In this document: piece after piece, positions 7,194 through 14,655 of the stretch
How positions within the stretch are numbered: the stretch's first letter is position 1
Layout of the letters: every line of letters starts with the position of its first letter
Assembly (NCBI RefSeq): GCF_000426185.1
Contig: NZ_AUEW01000001.1
Coordinates: forward strand, 434,001-498,000
Origin: Cellulomonas sp. URHD0024
GTDB taxonomy: Bacteria; Actinomycetota; Actinomycetes; Actinomycetales; Cellulomonadaceae
Length of the DNA: 64,000 bases
Direction of reading: 5' to 3'
Program-made: the position numbers and the translations under genes
Notes under the pieces: model-generated
Told to the model about the DNA's origin: nothing
The model's database searches: none
The model's input: only the letters and a program-made list of their open reading frames with translations

Positions 7194-8387
7194 TCAGGGC
7201 TGATGCACGGGCGGCTTCGGTGGGTTCGGTCGCACGATGCCGTCCGTCGGTGCAGCAACGACGCTGCCGTCCAGGGTGACCAGCGACGGCATGGGCTGGT
7301 CGGTCGGCTCGGGCCACGGCTGCGTGGGCTGCGGTGCCGGCGTGGGGTCGGGCGGAGCGGGTTGCACGATGGTGGACCCCGGCACCGGCGGAACGGGCCG
7401 GCTCGACGTCGGATCGACGTGCCCGGCGAGCGAGGGTGCGGTGTCGACCCGCGCGACCCCCATCGGAGGCAGCCCGAGCAGGTCGATGATCGTCTTGGGG
7501 ATCGATGCGTGGGAGCGCCACTGAGCGTCGATGGCCTGGCCGACCTTGCCGCCGAACATGAGCAGAGGGAGGCGGGAGCCGCCGATCGCCACGAAGCCGT
7601 CCGGGTGCAGCGCGTCGGCCACCGTCTCGATCGACGGGGTCGTCACCGAGTCGGCGTACCCGCCCCAGTCGTCCCACGTCAGGATGAAGGTGGTGTCGGC
7701 CCACCCACCGCCGTCGATGACTGCCTGCACCCGGTCCCAGACCAGGTTGTGCCCCTTGGTGACGTAACCGGGATCAGACACCTGCGGGGGATGCTCGTCG
7801 AAACCCGCGGGGGACCACACGTAGCAGATCTGCGGCAGCGTCCCGGCCTTGGCCATCGGCACGAAGTCCTTGGGCGGGTGGACCTTCTCGTTGCCGGGCG
7901 CGGTGCTCAGGCTGGTGTAGTACTTCGTCGGATAGCCGCTCTGGTCCGGGAACGCGGCCCACGACACCCCGGCAGCCTCGGCGACGGTGAAGATCGACGG
8001 CAGGTCCCAGACGGGGTGCGGCCCGACGAACGGGGGATTCTTCATCGTCGGCATCTGCCCACCGATGGCGAGCATGTGGCCCGGCGTGGAGTTGGTGCCG
8101 GGACCGAAATGGTGGTCGGCGAAGACGAACTGCTTGGCCAGCCAGCTGTAGAACGGTATGACGACGTCGTTGTCGACCTGCGCTGCCAGTGCCGGATAGT
8201 CGCCCATCCGGTAGTGCACCCACGCGTTCCGGTCGTGCGGCTGGTCGAAGTCGGGGGGCTGCGTGAGCAGTGCGCCGCCATTCGCTACCGCGGCACCCCA
8301 CGCGCTCATGGTGGGGAAATAGAAGTCCGTCGTCTTGTTCTCCTGCAGGAACACGATCACCCGGTGTCCCGGGATCGCAGCGGCCAT
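7194..8387 (-). CDS. Phosphoesterase-family protein (phospholipase C / acid phosphatase fold)
   Basis: A 397-residue protein of the PF04185-type phosphoesterases. The metal-binding opening VFLQENKTTDFYFP (about residue 12), the histidine-bearing ADHHFGPGTNSTPGHM and the downstream TWDDWGGYADSV match this alkaline-phosphatase superfamily. The C-terminal 70 residues are a Pro/Thr-rich tail of the kind used as a wall linker. Secreted relatives carry a Tat or Sec signal, but here the protein begins MAAAIPGH with no evident signal peptide, so localisation is unclear. The next gene downstream is convergent, so this is probably monocistronic. Confidence 0.75.
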   Translation of the reverse strand: MAAAIPGHRVIVFLQENKTTDFYFPTMSAWGAAVANGGALLTQPPDFDQPHDRNAWVHYRMGDYPALAAQVDNDVVIPFYSWLAKQFVFADHHFGPGTNSTPGHMLAIGGQMPTMKNPPFVGPHPVWDLPSIFTVAEAAGVSWAAFPDQSGYPTKYYTSLSTAPGNEKVHPPKDFVPMAKAGTLPQICYVWSPAGFDEHPPQVSDPGYVTKGHNLVWDRVQAVIDGGGWADTTFILTWDDWGGYADSVTTPSIETVADALHPDGFVAIGGSRLPLLMFGGKVGQAIDAQWRSHASIPKTIIDLLGLPPMGVARVDTAPSLAGHVDPTSSRPVPPVPGSTIVQPAPPDPTPAPQPTQPWPEPTDQPMPSLVTLDGSVVAAPTDGIVRPNPPKPPVHQP

Positions 8388-8802
8388 GCGTGCCTCCAGG
8401 CGGGATTCATGGGGGTCGTGACGGGGCGTCCGGTGAAATCACGCTACTCGACCGAGCGAATGGCCGCAGCGCGCTCGGACTGGCTCGGACCGGCTGGAGC
8501 GCCCGTCGAGTGCTAGTGGCCATCGACGCGCTCCTCAGCACCCGGCGAGGTTCGCGCGCGCGCCTACGGATCTTCTCGATCTGACACGCGAGAGCAGCCC
8601 GGAAGCTCCCGCGACTCTCGGGGGAAGGCCAGCGCTCAGACCGGAGCAACGATGCGAAGGCACAGTCCGAACGGTTACTGGCACCCCTGGATATCAAATT
8701 GCGTCGCATCCACCGGCCGACCTGCAACGATTCAACGCCCGCGAATCGGCAGGGTGCCCGATCTCCGCTCGGCCCAGCCGCCTTCCGCGGCAAGAGCGGA
8801 CA
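8388..8802. other. Intergenic region, no gene recognised (415 bases)
   Basis: Upstream side of the phosphoesterase gene and downstream side of the next minus-strand gene. Open frames exist on both strands but have Arg/Ser-rich shadow composition, no convincing start or ribosome binding site, and no family I recognise. It marks the left edge of the eroded accessory island. Confidence 0.5.
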
Positions 8803-9225
8803 TCAGGGAGCGCCGCGTTCGGGGTCCAAAATCTCCACGCTTCCGCTCTTGGTTGAGAACTGAGCGCTTCCACGCCACCGGGGTAGCTTGCGCTGAAGTT
8901 CTCGGAGTACTCGGATCGACTCCTCGTCTGACATCCCGGACGTGAATCGCCAATCCAGACCCGAGCCGACGACGTCGCTCACAAACACAATCTCGACCGC
9001 CAAGAGGACTTGCCGCCAGGCATTCGTCGTGAGCTTCTCGCCCGCTTCGATGCGTGTCCAAAGGGTCCAGGCCTCGCGCGAGAGGTTCTCCGCCCTGCTG
9101 AACCCCATCGCGGCTGCCAACTCGTCGGTGGGACGAGCCGGCCCGCTCCAGTCCAAGAGCGCGGCTCGGAGGAACCGCCTCTGCGGCTCGTCAAGTTCGA
9201 CATGCGTAGCCGACGTCTCATCCAT
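8803..9225 (-). CDS. Hypothetical protein, ~140 aa
   Basis: No family recognised. The product is mostly helical and hydrophilic. It contains EPQRRFLRAALLDWSGPARP followed by a helix pair (AAAMGFSRAENLSREAWTL) that could be a small helical recognition domain, then SGMSDEESIRVLRELQRKLP and a C-terminal strand-rich stretch. The ATG at 9225 is chosen; longer in-frame GTG/TTG starts at 9264 and 9267 are possible. It precedes the eroded accessory island and has no clear operon partner. Confidence 0.6.
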   Translation of the reverse strand: MDETSATHVELDEPQRRFLRAALLDWSGPARPTDELAAAMGFSRAENLSREAWTLWTRIEAGEKLTTNAWRQVLLAVEIVFVSDVVGSGLDWRFTSGMSDEESIRVLRELQRKLPRWRGSAQFSTKSGSVEILDPERGAP

Positions 9226-9338
9226 GAGGACGAGGATGGCAGCATCGGAGTCCCCGCTAGCCACCAAACCGGCGAGGTTGGCGGGCGAGTGAGTCGCGCG
9301 CGTCCTATGGTCGGAACCATCTAGCCTGGCGACGACAG

Positions 9339-9365
9339 GATTCCTCGCGCCAGGTGCGAGGAATC
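9339..9365 (-). terminator. Hairpin just downstream of the 9375-9701 gene
   Basis: A perfect 10-base inverted repeat (GATTCCTCGC / GCGAGGAATC) has a 7-base loop, starting 9 bases past the stop of the minus-strand membrane gene. Position and stem quality fit a terminator, although no T-run is present. Confidence 0.55.
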
Positions 9366-9374
9366 ATGTGGTCG

Positions 9375-9701
9375 TCAGTGCGTCGATACCGGTGACGAGG
9401 ACGAGTCGAGCGTCTTCTGCACGTTCTCGATGAACGTCGCTGGACCCACCAGCAACATGACCACTGCCAGGCTTGTGACGACGAGCGCCGCCACCCGCTC
9501 GCGCGCGATCCACCCGGTGCCGTGCCCTGCGCTACAGCGGCCGGGCACCGCAACCGGGTTTCGGCAGCGCCCGCCCCGACGAGTCGGAGCATTGCAGAAC
9601 ACCCGGGTACGGCGCCCGAGAACGGCCGTCCCCACGGCCGACCACAGGGCGACCGCGAGCAAGACGGCTGGGATCCACCTCGTCAGTTCCTCTGCCCTCA
9701 T
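9375..9701 (-). CDS. Small membrane protein with Cys-rich loop, 108 aa
   Basis: Two predicted membrane helices (about residues 10-28, IPAVLLAVALWSAVGTAVL, and 70-90, AALVVTSLAVVMLLVGPATF) flank a basic loop with three cysteines and CNAPTRRGGRCRNPV plus RCSAGHG. The spacing resembles a small zinc-knuckle found in actinobacterial orphan membrane proteins. Not assigned to a named family. ATG start; a strong hairpin follows the stop. Confidence 0.6.
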   Translation of the reverse strand: MRAEELTRWIPAVLLAVALWSAVGTAVLGRRTRVFCNAPTRRGGRCRNPVAVPGRCSAGHGTGWIARERVAALVVTSLAVVMLLVGPATFIENVQKTLDSSSSPVSTH

Positions 9702-9907
9702 GTCAGCCGAGAGTACGAGCGGGCTCTGACACAGGAGGACGTGCTTGCTCAGGGACGCAACGGCCGCGCAAGAGGAGCCCGCGTCGCCAGGGGCTGTGTG
9801 TCGTCAGACGCAGTACGAAAGGGCTCGTACTGGCACCGCTGCGTATCAAGAATCGTCGTGTTCGTGGGAGCGGTCGAACATGGTTTCGCTCTCGATAGCC
9901 TCTGTGA

Positions 9908-10260
9908 ATGCCTTCGCTCGCGCGCGCCATCGTTTCCCGGTCACAGCTGGACCGCTCGCTCATGTTCTATGAGACGACCCTCGGCCTGCGCCGCACCTGG
10001 GTCTCACCGCCGATCGCGAGGCTCCAGGACGCCTCCGGCATGGAGATCCAGCTGCACGAGCGACCGACGTCGGGCAACGACGGGGCCGTTGCCCTGAGCT
10101 TCGCAGTCGACGATGTCGGCGCCGCAACGTTCACTCCGTTGCGGCAGGCGCCGAGGTGATTGACGAGCCGGCCGACCAGCCGTGGGTAGAGCGCCAGTCG
10201 GTGCTCCGCGACCCAGACCGCCATGGAGGAGGCTCGACCGACCCTGGAAAGGCATGGTAG
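9908..10260 (+). pseudogene. VOC/glyoxalase-like gene with a frameshift
   Basis: The first frame (ATG 9908 to stop 10159) encodes a VOC-type half: ARAIVSRSQLDRSLMFYETT, LGLRRTW and ALSFAVDDVGAAT. Normal VOC proteins continue with an AAGAEVIDEPADQPWG-like block. That block is present here, but in the next frame: VAAAGAEVIDEPADQPWV followed by RQSVLRDPDRHG, ending at a TAG at 10258-10260. The break lies between about 10125 and 10141 and fits loss of one base or gain of two. The frame-restored product would be about 117 residues, normal for the family. Either a real inactivation or an assembly error. Confidence 0.65.
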
Positions 10261-10562
10261 TGCGACGATATCGAGTTGGAGTTCGCATCCCCCTTCGTTT
10301 CACCGCAACATGGCCGCTTGTCGGGTTTCAATTCGACACACAAGGCTTCGCGTTTCGCGGGCCATTCTTGCGAATCTTTGTATCGAATACGATTGGCCTA
10401 CGGCACGAATGGGGCGACATTTCTAGGCTTAAGGTCTCCGGCCACGGGGTAACCCTGTGGTTTACGGACTCGTCAAAGAGCGTCAAGGTAACCGGTCTAT
10501 CGCGGCGCCGCTCTGAAAACATCGCGCACGCCGCTCGGATGGGCGGTGTGACGCTCCTCTGA
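10254..10562 (+). CDS. Hypothetical protein, 102 aa
   Basis: Start ATG 10254, with GGAAAGG immediately upstream. The gene overlaps the last bases of the VOC remnant. The product is beta-rich (FQFDTQGFAFRGPFLRIFVS, HEWGDISRLKVSGHGVTLWF) and ends in a helix (RRRSENIAHAARMGGVTLL). That strand-strand-helix layout resembles a small bacterial PH-like domain, but I cannot assign it. Codon use is less GC-biased than in the core genes, suggesting acquired DNA. Confidence 0.5.
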   Translation: MVVRRYRVGVRIPLRFTATWPLVGFQFDTQGFAFRGPFLRIFVSNTIGLRHEWGDISRLKVSGHGVTLWFTDSSKSVKVTGLSRRRSENIAHAARMGGVTLL

Positions 10563-10570
10563 TGCCCACA

Positions 10571-10602
10571 GGGCCGCCGACCGCCCCCTCAACGGGGGGC
10601 CC
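10571..10602 (+). terminator. GC-rich hairpin after the 10254-10562 gene
   Basis: CCCCC and GGGGG arms around a TCAAC loop, with outer GGGCC/GGCCC pairing, start about 10 bases past the stop codon. No T-tract. Confidence 0.4.
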
Positions 10603-10780
10603 AAACGAGCAACTATACAATTGCCCGTGATGTCTACACGCACGAGTTGAATACTCTGCACCCAGGATGGTGACACATGGGAATTGCCATGGCAATCGGG
10701 CCAGTGCGCGGCACCGCGAATATCTGAGCGACGCCGTGTACTTCGCCTCATACGCCAACCGGGACCGGAGAAGGTTTCCG

Positions 10781-11530
10781 ATGCTCGCCGGAATCAACCC
10801 AATCGGGAACACTCTCTTCAACAGATTTCAGCGCGAAGGGCTGGCCTCAGAAGCGGAAACGTTGCTCGTCGAAGGCGTTCCAGACAAGGAGCGGCCGGCG
10901 TTGGAAGAAATTGTTCGACTGTGCGCTACGCAAGCTCGCATCAGGCCGCATCGGTTCTTGTGGTTCGTTGGCGATGAAGACGGATATCTCCCGGTTCCGC
11001 GTTCGTCCGGACCGAACGCCGGGGTCGGCGTATCGCTAGATGCGCGCTTCCGAGATGAAAGCGGAAGCAGTTTGGCAACAGCTGTTGCCAGTTCACCTAC
11101 GGTCTGTACGGCCGGCAACCTCCTGCTTGCACCAACCGTTGGCTGTAGTTCAGGTGGGGCGGGCGACGTACCGGGCCCAGGTGCCACCGGCGACCTGCTG
11201 GTGGTTGAACGCGGTGACGTGGCTGTAGCCGAGCGCATCGGCGACAACGGGCGGCGGTATCTCGTTCACGAGGTCGTCGAGGGCTCGGTTGCGTGCGCCT
11301 CGCAGGTCGACTCCGAGGTCGCGAAGGCGGACCATGACGGTGTTCGGGTGCAAGCCAACGTTCGAAGAGGGCTAGAGGATGCTCACGGGCGGGCAACAGG
11401 CCTCTTGTTCGAGCCAGTTGTCATAATGTGCATTATCGGTAGTCAACTAGTGCGAGTGCGGCCGCAGGTCAGCGGAGGATCTGTCGCCGCAAATGAACAA
11501 CAGCCTCAGAGGCCGAGAGCTTGGCCTTAG
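10781..11530 (+). CDS. Hypothetical protein, probably truncated and fused to debris
   Basis: The N-terminal ~90 residues look genuine: ATG 10781 follows a GGAGAAGG site, and the protein reads MLAGINPIGNTLFNRFQREG, then helical KERPALEEIVRLCATQARI and HRFLWFVGDEDGYLPV. Beyond about base 11090 the same frame runs antisense to an integrase remnant (11150-11353) and changes composition. The original C-terminus was therefore probably lost, and the open frame to 11530 is fortuitous. No family recognised. Confidence 0.4.
   Translation: MLAGINPIGNTLFNRFQREGLASEAETLLVEGVPDKERPALEEIVRLCATQARIRPHRFLWFVGDEDGYLPVPRSSGPNAGVGVSLDARFRDESGSSLATAVASSPTVCTAGNLLLAPTVGCSSGGAGDVPGPGATGDLLVVERGDVAVAERIGDNGRRYLVHEVVEGSVACASQVDSEVAKADHDGVRVQANVRRGLEDAHGRATGLLFEPVVIMCIIGSQLVRVRPQVSGGSVAANEQQPQRPRAWP
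11150..11353 (-). pseudogene. Tyrosine recombinase/integrase C-terminal remnant
   Basis: The minus-strand peptide MHPNTVMVRLRDLGVDLRGARNRALDDLVNEIPPPVVADALGYS... (68 residues to the stop) matches the distinctive tail found after the catalytic domain in actinobacterial tyrosine recombinases: an R-AARN-AL--L--E-PAPVLADLLG helix, an HTH-like turn and a final AGGTWARY. The catalytic R-H-R-Y part is absent and upstream sequence does not continue the frame. It marks the site of an old integrative element. Confidence 0.6.
11423..11436. repeat. Palindrome ATAATG-TG-CATTAT beside the integrase remnant
   Basis: A perfect 6-base inverted repeat with a TG spacer, in an AT-rich patch unlike the surrounding DNA, 70 bases from the recombinase remnant. 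It could be a recombinase core site or an operator. Function is not shown. Confidence 0.4.
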
Positions 11531-11610
11531 CTACTGCGAACTCCTCGTCGGACAAGTGTCCAGCGTTCCGCAGGGCTACCAGGCGAGTAACCTCCTCCGC
11601 TGCGACATCG
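11469..11610 (-). pseudogene. SHOCT-domain C-terminal remnant
   Basis: Reading the minus strand to a TGA at 11471-11469 gives AEEVTRLVALRNAGHLSDEE followed by FAVAKAKLSASEAVVHLRRQ. This is a textbook short C-terminal (SHOCT) helix pair, with the L-AG-LSDEEF--AKAKLL pattern. The frame extends upstream for a few dozen codons without a convincing start, and no N-terminal domain is recognisable, so it looks like the tail of a lost gene. Confidence 0.5.
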
Positions 11611-11755
11611 GTGATATAAGGTTCACGACACCGCTTAGGCCTCGCGGTGGGGGAAGAGCCCCAACGGTGCAGCCTGTATGTGCGGCGTTCTGTGAACCCG
11701 CGTATGGGCGAGGCGCCTACCCGCCGGGCACGCCGTTCGAGTCGGATGGTCTTCC

Positions 11756-12289
11756 ATGAGTGAAGGTAGCTGGGTCGTCGCGTATTGTTTCGGTGAGGGG
11801 GATATCGACCCTGAACTCACTGGACTGGTCGAGCGACTCGTTGTGGCCAATGACGGCGAGGTGGCTGAACGGCTCGCGTCTCTCATTGAGTTGAGAGTCG
11901 CACCTCCTCGCGGGGGCGTGGGGCGCGGTGCTGGAGCAGTGGTTCGTGCCGTGAGTGCGTGTCTGCCCCTCATGGCCTCATCGGGCAGGCCAGCCGCGCT
12001 GGCCCTTATTGGTCAGATCGGCGGCTCGTTGCTGGGCGCTGGCGCGACTGTGGATCAGGAAATGGCTCGCGGCCTGGCAACTGCCCTTCCCTTCTTTGCC
12101 GTGGCGGCTCAGTTGGGTGATGTCGACCTACAGGCCGAGTTTGTGGACTTCGCAGCCTTGTGTGCCGCGCTGGACGACAGTGTTGCGTCAGAGGCGTCCT
12201 ATTACCTTCGCCGAGTGGTTGCGGACATAGGAGGAGATCTGGGCGCTGCGGCGGAGGTCGAGTTGCATCAGTTGTCCTCCAACGAGTGA
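11756..12289 (+). CDS. Hypothetical helical protein, 177 aa
   Basis: ATG at 11756, in a gene of moderately lower GC than the core. The product is largely alpha-helical and acidic, with DPELTGLVERLVVANDGEVA, a small-residue helix (PAALALIGQIGGSLLGAGAT) and repeated helical pairs that could be HEAT-like. It ends just before the IS3-type remnant. I do not recognise the family. Given the toxin/immunity-like genes 0.8 kb downstream, an orphan immunity protein is conceivable, but nothing in the sequence proves it. Confidence 0.55.
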   Translation: MSEGSWVVAYCFGEGDIDPELTGLVERLVVANDGEVAERLASLIELRVAPPRGGVGRGAGAVVRAVSACLPLMASSGRPAALALIGQIGGSLLGAGATVDQEMARGLATALPFFAVAAQLGDVDLQAEFVDFAALCAALDDSVASEASYYLRRVVADIGGDLGAAAEVELHQLSSNE

Positions 12290-12304
12290 GAGGCTGACGT
12301 GGAC

Positions 12305-12692
12305 CCCGCCGACGTTGACGGGTCAGGTCGCTGTGGTGGGTAGGTGTTCGGGGTCGGCCGAGGTGCGGGCGACCTCGGCGGGGGTGCGGTAGGCCAGCCC
12401 GGAGTGCGGCCGGTGGTGGTAGCCGTCGATAGGAAGCGATCTCCTGTCGTGCCTGCTCGATGGTCTCCCACTCAATGCGCCAGGCGCAGCGCTTCTTGAA
12501 CTGTCCGAACCAGGACTCGATGAACGCCTGGGACTCCGGGTCGCGGTAGCCGCCGCGGCGGTGGGTGATGCCGCGGGCGGACAGGTGCGTGCGGAAGTCC
12601 CGCGAGGTGAACTGCGACCCGTTGTCGGTTCCGAGTGTGAGCCTCCCGGCAGCGGCGGCGCGGGAAATGGACGGCGCCTTCGACGCAGGCGA
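12305..12692 (-). pseudogene. IS3-family transposase (OrfB) C-terminal remnant, frameshifted
   Basis: The minus strand encodes the end of a DDE integrase core: LGTDNGSQFTSRDFRTHL (second catalytic Asp), GYRDPESQAFIESWF with the catalytic Glu, then ETIEQARQEIASY. About two bases are then missing near 12430, and the tail IDGYHHRPHSGLAYRTPAEV continues in another frame to a stop at 12323. The 5' half is gone, cut where the direct repeat begins at 12693. Non-functional; a scar of an insertion sequence. Confidence 0.8.
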
Positions 12693-13078
12693 CCGTAGAC
12701 CAACACGACCACCGTGTGGTCGCGCTCGACCGGACGTAGCCCTGCAGCTGCAGCGGCAGCGATGTCGCCCTCTCGAACCGGCGAGCCCCGGTGGTGGCGA
12801 GCCGTTCATGACGACAACCCGCCCCGCCGGGGCCAGATCAGGTGACCACACTCCCTACGTCCCCGGCTCCCCCGGTGGCGGCTCGCAGCCCGGCGCAGCG
12901 CTGTGGTGCTCGGTCGGCCAGGGAGCCAGGTGCCGGCACACGCGTGTGCGGGCGATGCCGGTCTTGGCGAGGATGTCGGCGCCCTCGTCGACCCACTGCG
13001 CCGGCCCGACGTCGACGAGCTGATGATTACTCGAGGCCGAGCCGCGACGGTCAACTCGTCTCAACGCGATACGTCTCT
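12693..13078. repeat. Direct repeat, copy 1 (~386 bp)
   Basis: Nearly identical to 13953-14325, offset 1260 bases. Left edge: CCGTAGACC; right edge: GATACGTCTCT. Differences are scattered substitutions, a 12-base stretch absent from copy 2 (about 12963-12975) and a 1-base indel. Both strands have open frames of shadow composition and none is a recognised protein. This copy lies between the IS3 remnant and the toxin-like gene. Confidence 0.9.
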
Positions 13079-13108
13079 CCACCAGGAAAACGGGACGAGG
13101 TCAACTAG

Positions 13109-13411
13109 ATGAGAGAACTCGCCTCACTGCTCCATCGGAACGTCGTCGCACCTCACAGCCCCGAAACGCCCATGTGCATCCGCGACCACGCTGGCTCGCA
13201 CCGTTGGAATTATCACAACTGGGTCTGGCGGAACATGCGAGAGGCGGACCGCGCCGCACGGGCGCAGTTCCCCGTGGACGCCGACAAGGCGCAACGCACG
13301 GCTCTGTTCCTCGAGCTGTCCGAAAAGTGGGTGACGAAGGTGGTGGAGAAGGACCCCAGTATCGTCAGGGCCGGCTATTGGAAGTGTCAGCCGAACTACA
13401 AGTGGAGGTGA
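13109..13411 (+). CDS. Candidate orphan toxin-tip protein, 100 aa
   Basis: A small basic Trp/His-rich protein. Core: PETPMCIRDHAGSHRWNYHN, WVWRNMREADRAARAQFP, then a helix ELSEKWVTKVVEKDPSIV and a terminal YWKCQPNYKWR. The conserved-looking His/Arg/Trp cluster and lack of a secretion signal resemble the detached C-terminal tip of a polymorphic toxin, but I cannot name the fold. The next gene starts 4 bases past its stop and looks like an immunity protein, which is the main argument for this reading. The ribosome binding site is weak (GACGAGG). Confidence 0.5.
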   Translation: MRELASLLHRNVVAPHSPETPMCIRDHAGSHRWNYHNWVWRNMREADRAARAQFPVDADKAQRTALFLELSEKWVTKVVEKDPSIVRAGYWKCQPNYKWR

Positions 13412-13415
13412 GCAC

Positions 13416-13958
13416 GTGGTCGATCGCCCCGACTACGTCGAAATCCATGCGACGGACTGGTCCGACGCCGGACGTGTCGCGATGCCCGTGCACCCCTACG
13501 CGACGACGCGCCGGCTCAGAGCCGACGGGCACAAGGACGAGCCCTCCGAGCTCGGCTGGACTTGGGCCAGCCCGGAACCCGTCGACGACCTGGTGCCGAC
13601 GGCTGACGGCATCCGGTTGGTCAGCCCGCGGCTGCGGGAGATCTTCGACGCCCACCTCGGACCCGACGACGAGATCCAATGGCTACCCGGCACCGTCACC
13701 CTGCCCGACGGCACCGCACTACCGCACTGGAGCCCACACTTCCCCGTGCACGACCTGCTCAACCATGAGCTCTCCACCTTCGGACCCAGCGGCCTGCCCA
13801 TCGTCTACGTGCTCTCCCGCGCCAAACTTGCCGGCCACGCCGTCACGGCACTACCCGGCAACCCCTTGACCACCATCATTTCGGCGACCGTCGCCGACGC
13901 GCTCCTCGCACTCGACCTCGTCGGCGTCGACTTCATGAACGTGCCGATCGGGCCGTAG
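13416..13958 (+). CDS. Imm11/DUF1629-like immunity protein candidate
   Basis: A 180-residue protein. The central LVSPRLREIFDAHLGPDDEI-QWLPGTV segment and the closing VADALLALDLVGVDFMNV follow the DUF1629/Imm11 pattern, where SPRL...FLPV leads into strands and a final helix ends in GL-GVDF. Such proteins neutralise polymorphic toxins. GTG start, with GGAGG 8-12 bases upstream inside the end of the preceding gene, so the pair should be translated together. The stop codon lies within the first bases of repeat copy 2, so the last few residues may have been altered by insertion. Confidence 0.55.
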   Translation: MVDRPDYVEIHATDWSDAGRVAMPVHPYATTRRLRADGHKDEPSELGWTWASPEPVDDLVPTADGIRLVSPRLREIFDAHLGPDDEIQWLPGTVTLPDGTALPHWSPHFPVHDLLNHELSTFGPSGLPIVYVLSRAKLAGHAVTALPGNPLTTIISATVADALLALDLVGVDFMNVPIGP

Positions 13959-14325
13959 ACCAACACGACCACCGTGTGGTCGCGCTCGACCGGACGTAGC
14001 CCTGCAGCTGCAGCTGCAGCGATGTCGCCCCGTCGAACCGGCGAGCCCCGGTGGTGGCGAGCCGTTCATGACGACAACCCGCCCCGCCGGGGCCAGATCA
14101 GGTGACCACACTCCCTACGTCCCCGGCTCGCCCGGTGGCGGCTCGCAGCCCGGCGCAGCGCTGTGGTGCTCGGTCGGCCAGGGAGCCAGGTGCCGGCACA
14201 CGCGTGGGCGGGCGATGCCGGTGTCGGCGCCCTCGTCGACCCACTGCGCCGGCCCGACGTCGACGAACTGATGACTACTCGAGGCCGAGCCGCGCCGTCA
14301 ACTCGTCTCAACGCGATACGTCTCT
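13953..14325. repeat. Direct repeat, copy 2 (~373 bp)
   Basis: Second copy of the 12693-13078 sequence in the same orientation. It abuts the end of the immunity-like gene on the left (supplying its TAG stop) and the first short dyad repeat on the right. It is 13 bases shorter than copy 1. The two copies could recombine to excise the 1.26-kb gene pair. Confidence 0.9.
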
Positions 14326-14364
14326 GTACCAGTCAATCCGTGCGAGTTGCATCTGACGCAAGGA
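14326..14364 (+). repeat. Short dyad repeat R1
   Basis: One of three ~38-base imperfect copies with consensus TACCAGTC...GCGAG(T/G)TGCATCTGA-GCA. Its 3' part contains TTGC-N7-GCAA, an inverted repeat. It adjoins direct-repeat copy 2. Confidence 0.6.
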
Positions 14365-14485
14365 CTCTGAGGGAGGCGACCCGCTGAGGCGCCCCCCGAG
14401 TTTGATAGGCCCGGGCCCATGCTGCCGCCGCGTGCTCTTCAACGGTCGTTTCCTCCACCTACTCGCACCTGACGGTCACGCACGC

Positions 14486-14524
14486 GTACCAGTCGAGCAG
14501 CGCGAGTTGCATCTCCAGGCAGGT
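14486..14524 (+). repeat. Short dyad repeat R2
   Basis: Second copy (TACCAGTC...GCGAGTTGCATCT...GGCAGG), 160 bases after R1. The dyad is partly decayed (TTGC/GCAG with one extra base). The DNA between R1 and R2 has no gene that I recognise. Confidence 0.6.
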
Positions 14525-14548
14525 TTGATCTGCGGATCGTCGGCCGAC

Positions 14549-14647
14549 TCAGTCGGACGCGCCGACGAAGAAGGTCCTCAGCGCGTCGGCCACTGCATCC
14601 GGAGCCTCTTCGCTCAGATAGTGGCCGACATCCGGTACGACCAAGCA
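14549..14647 (-). pseudogene. Alpha/beta-hydrolase C-terminal remnant
   Basis: Thirty-odd codons on the minus strand end in a TGA at 14551-14549 and read LVVPDVGHYLSEEAPDAVAD then ALRTFFVGASD. This is the typical end of an alpha/beta hydrolase: catalytic His in GH, followed by E-P and a last helix. The frame is cut at repeat R3, so the rest of the gene has been lost. Confidence 0.55.
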
Positions 14648-14655
14648 TGCACGCA

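Noticed and set aside
8407..8793. Minus-strand 128-residue protein upstream of the phosphoesterase
   Set aside because: Arg/Ser-rich shadow-like composition, no ribosome binding site, no recognised motif. I leave the interval as non-coding.
12855..13082. Minus-strand 75-residue protein inside repeat copy 1
   Set aside because: The same sequence in copy 2 is cut by the 12-base and 1-base indels and does not keep an equivalent product, and no start or ribosome binding site supports it.
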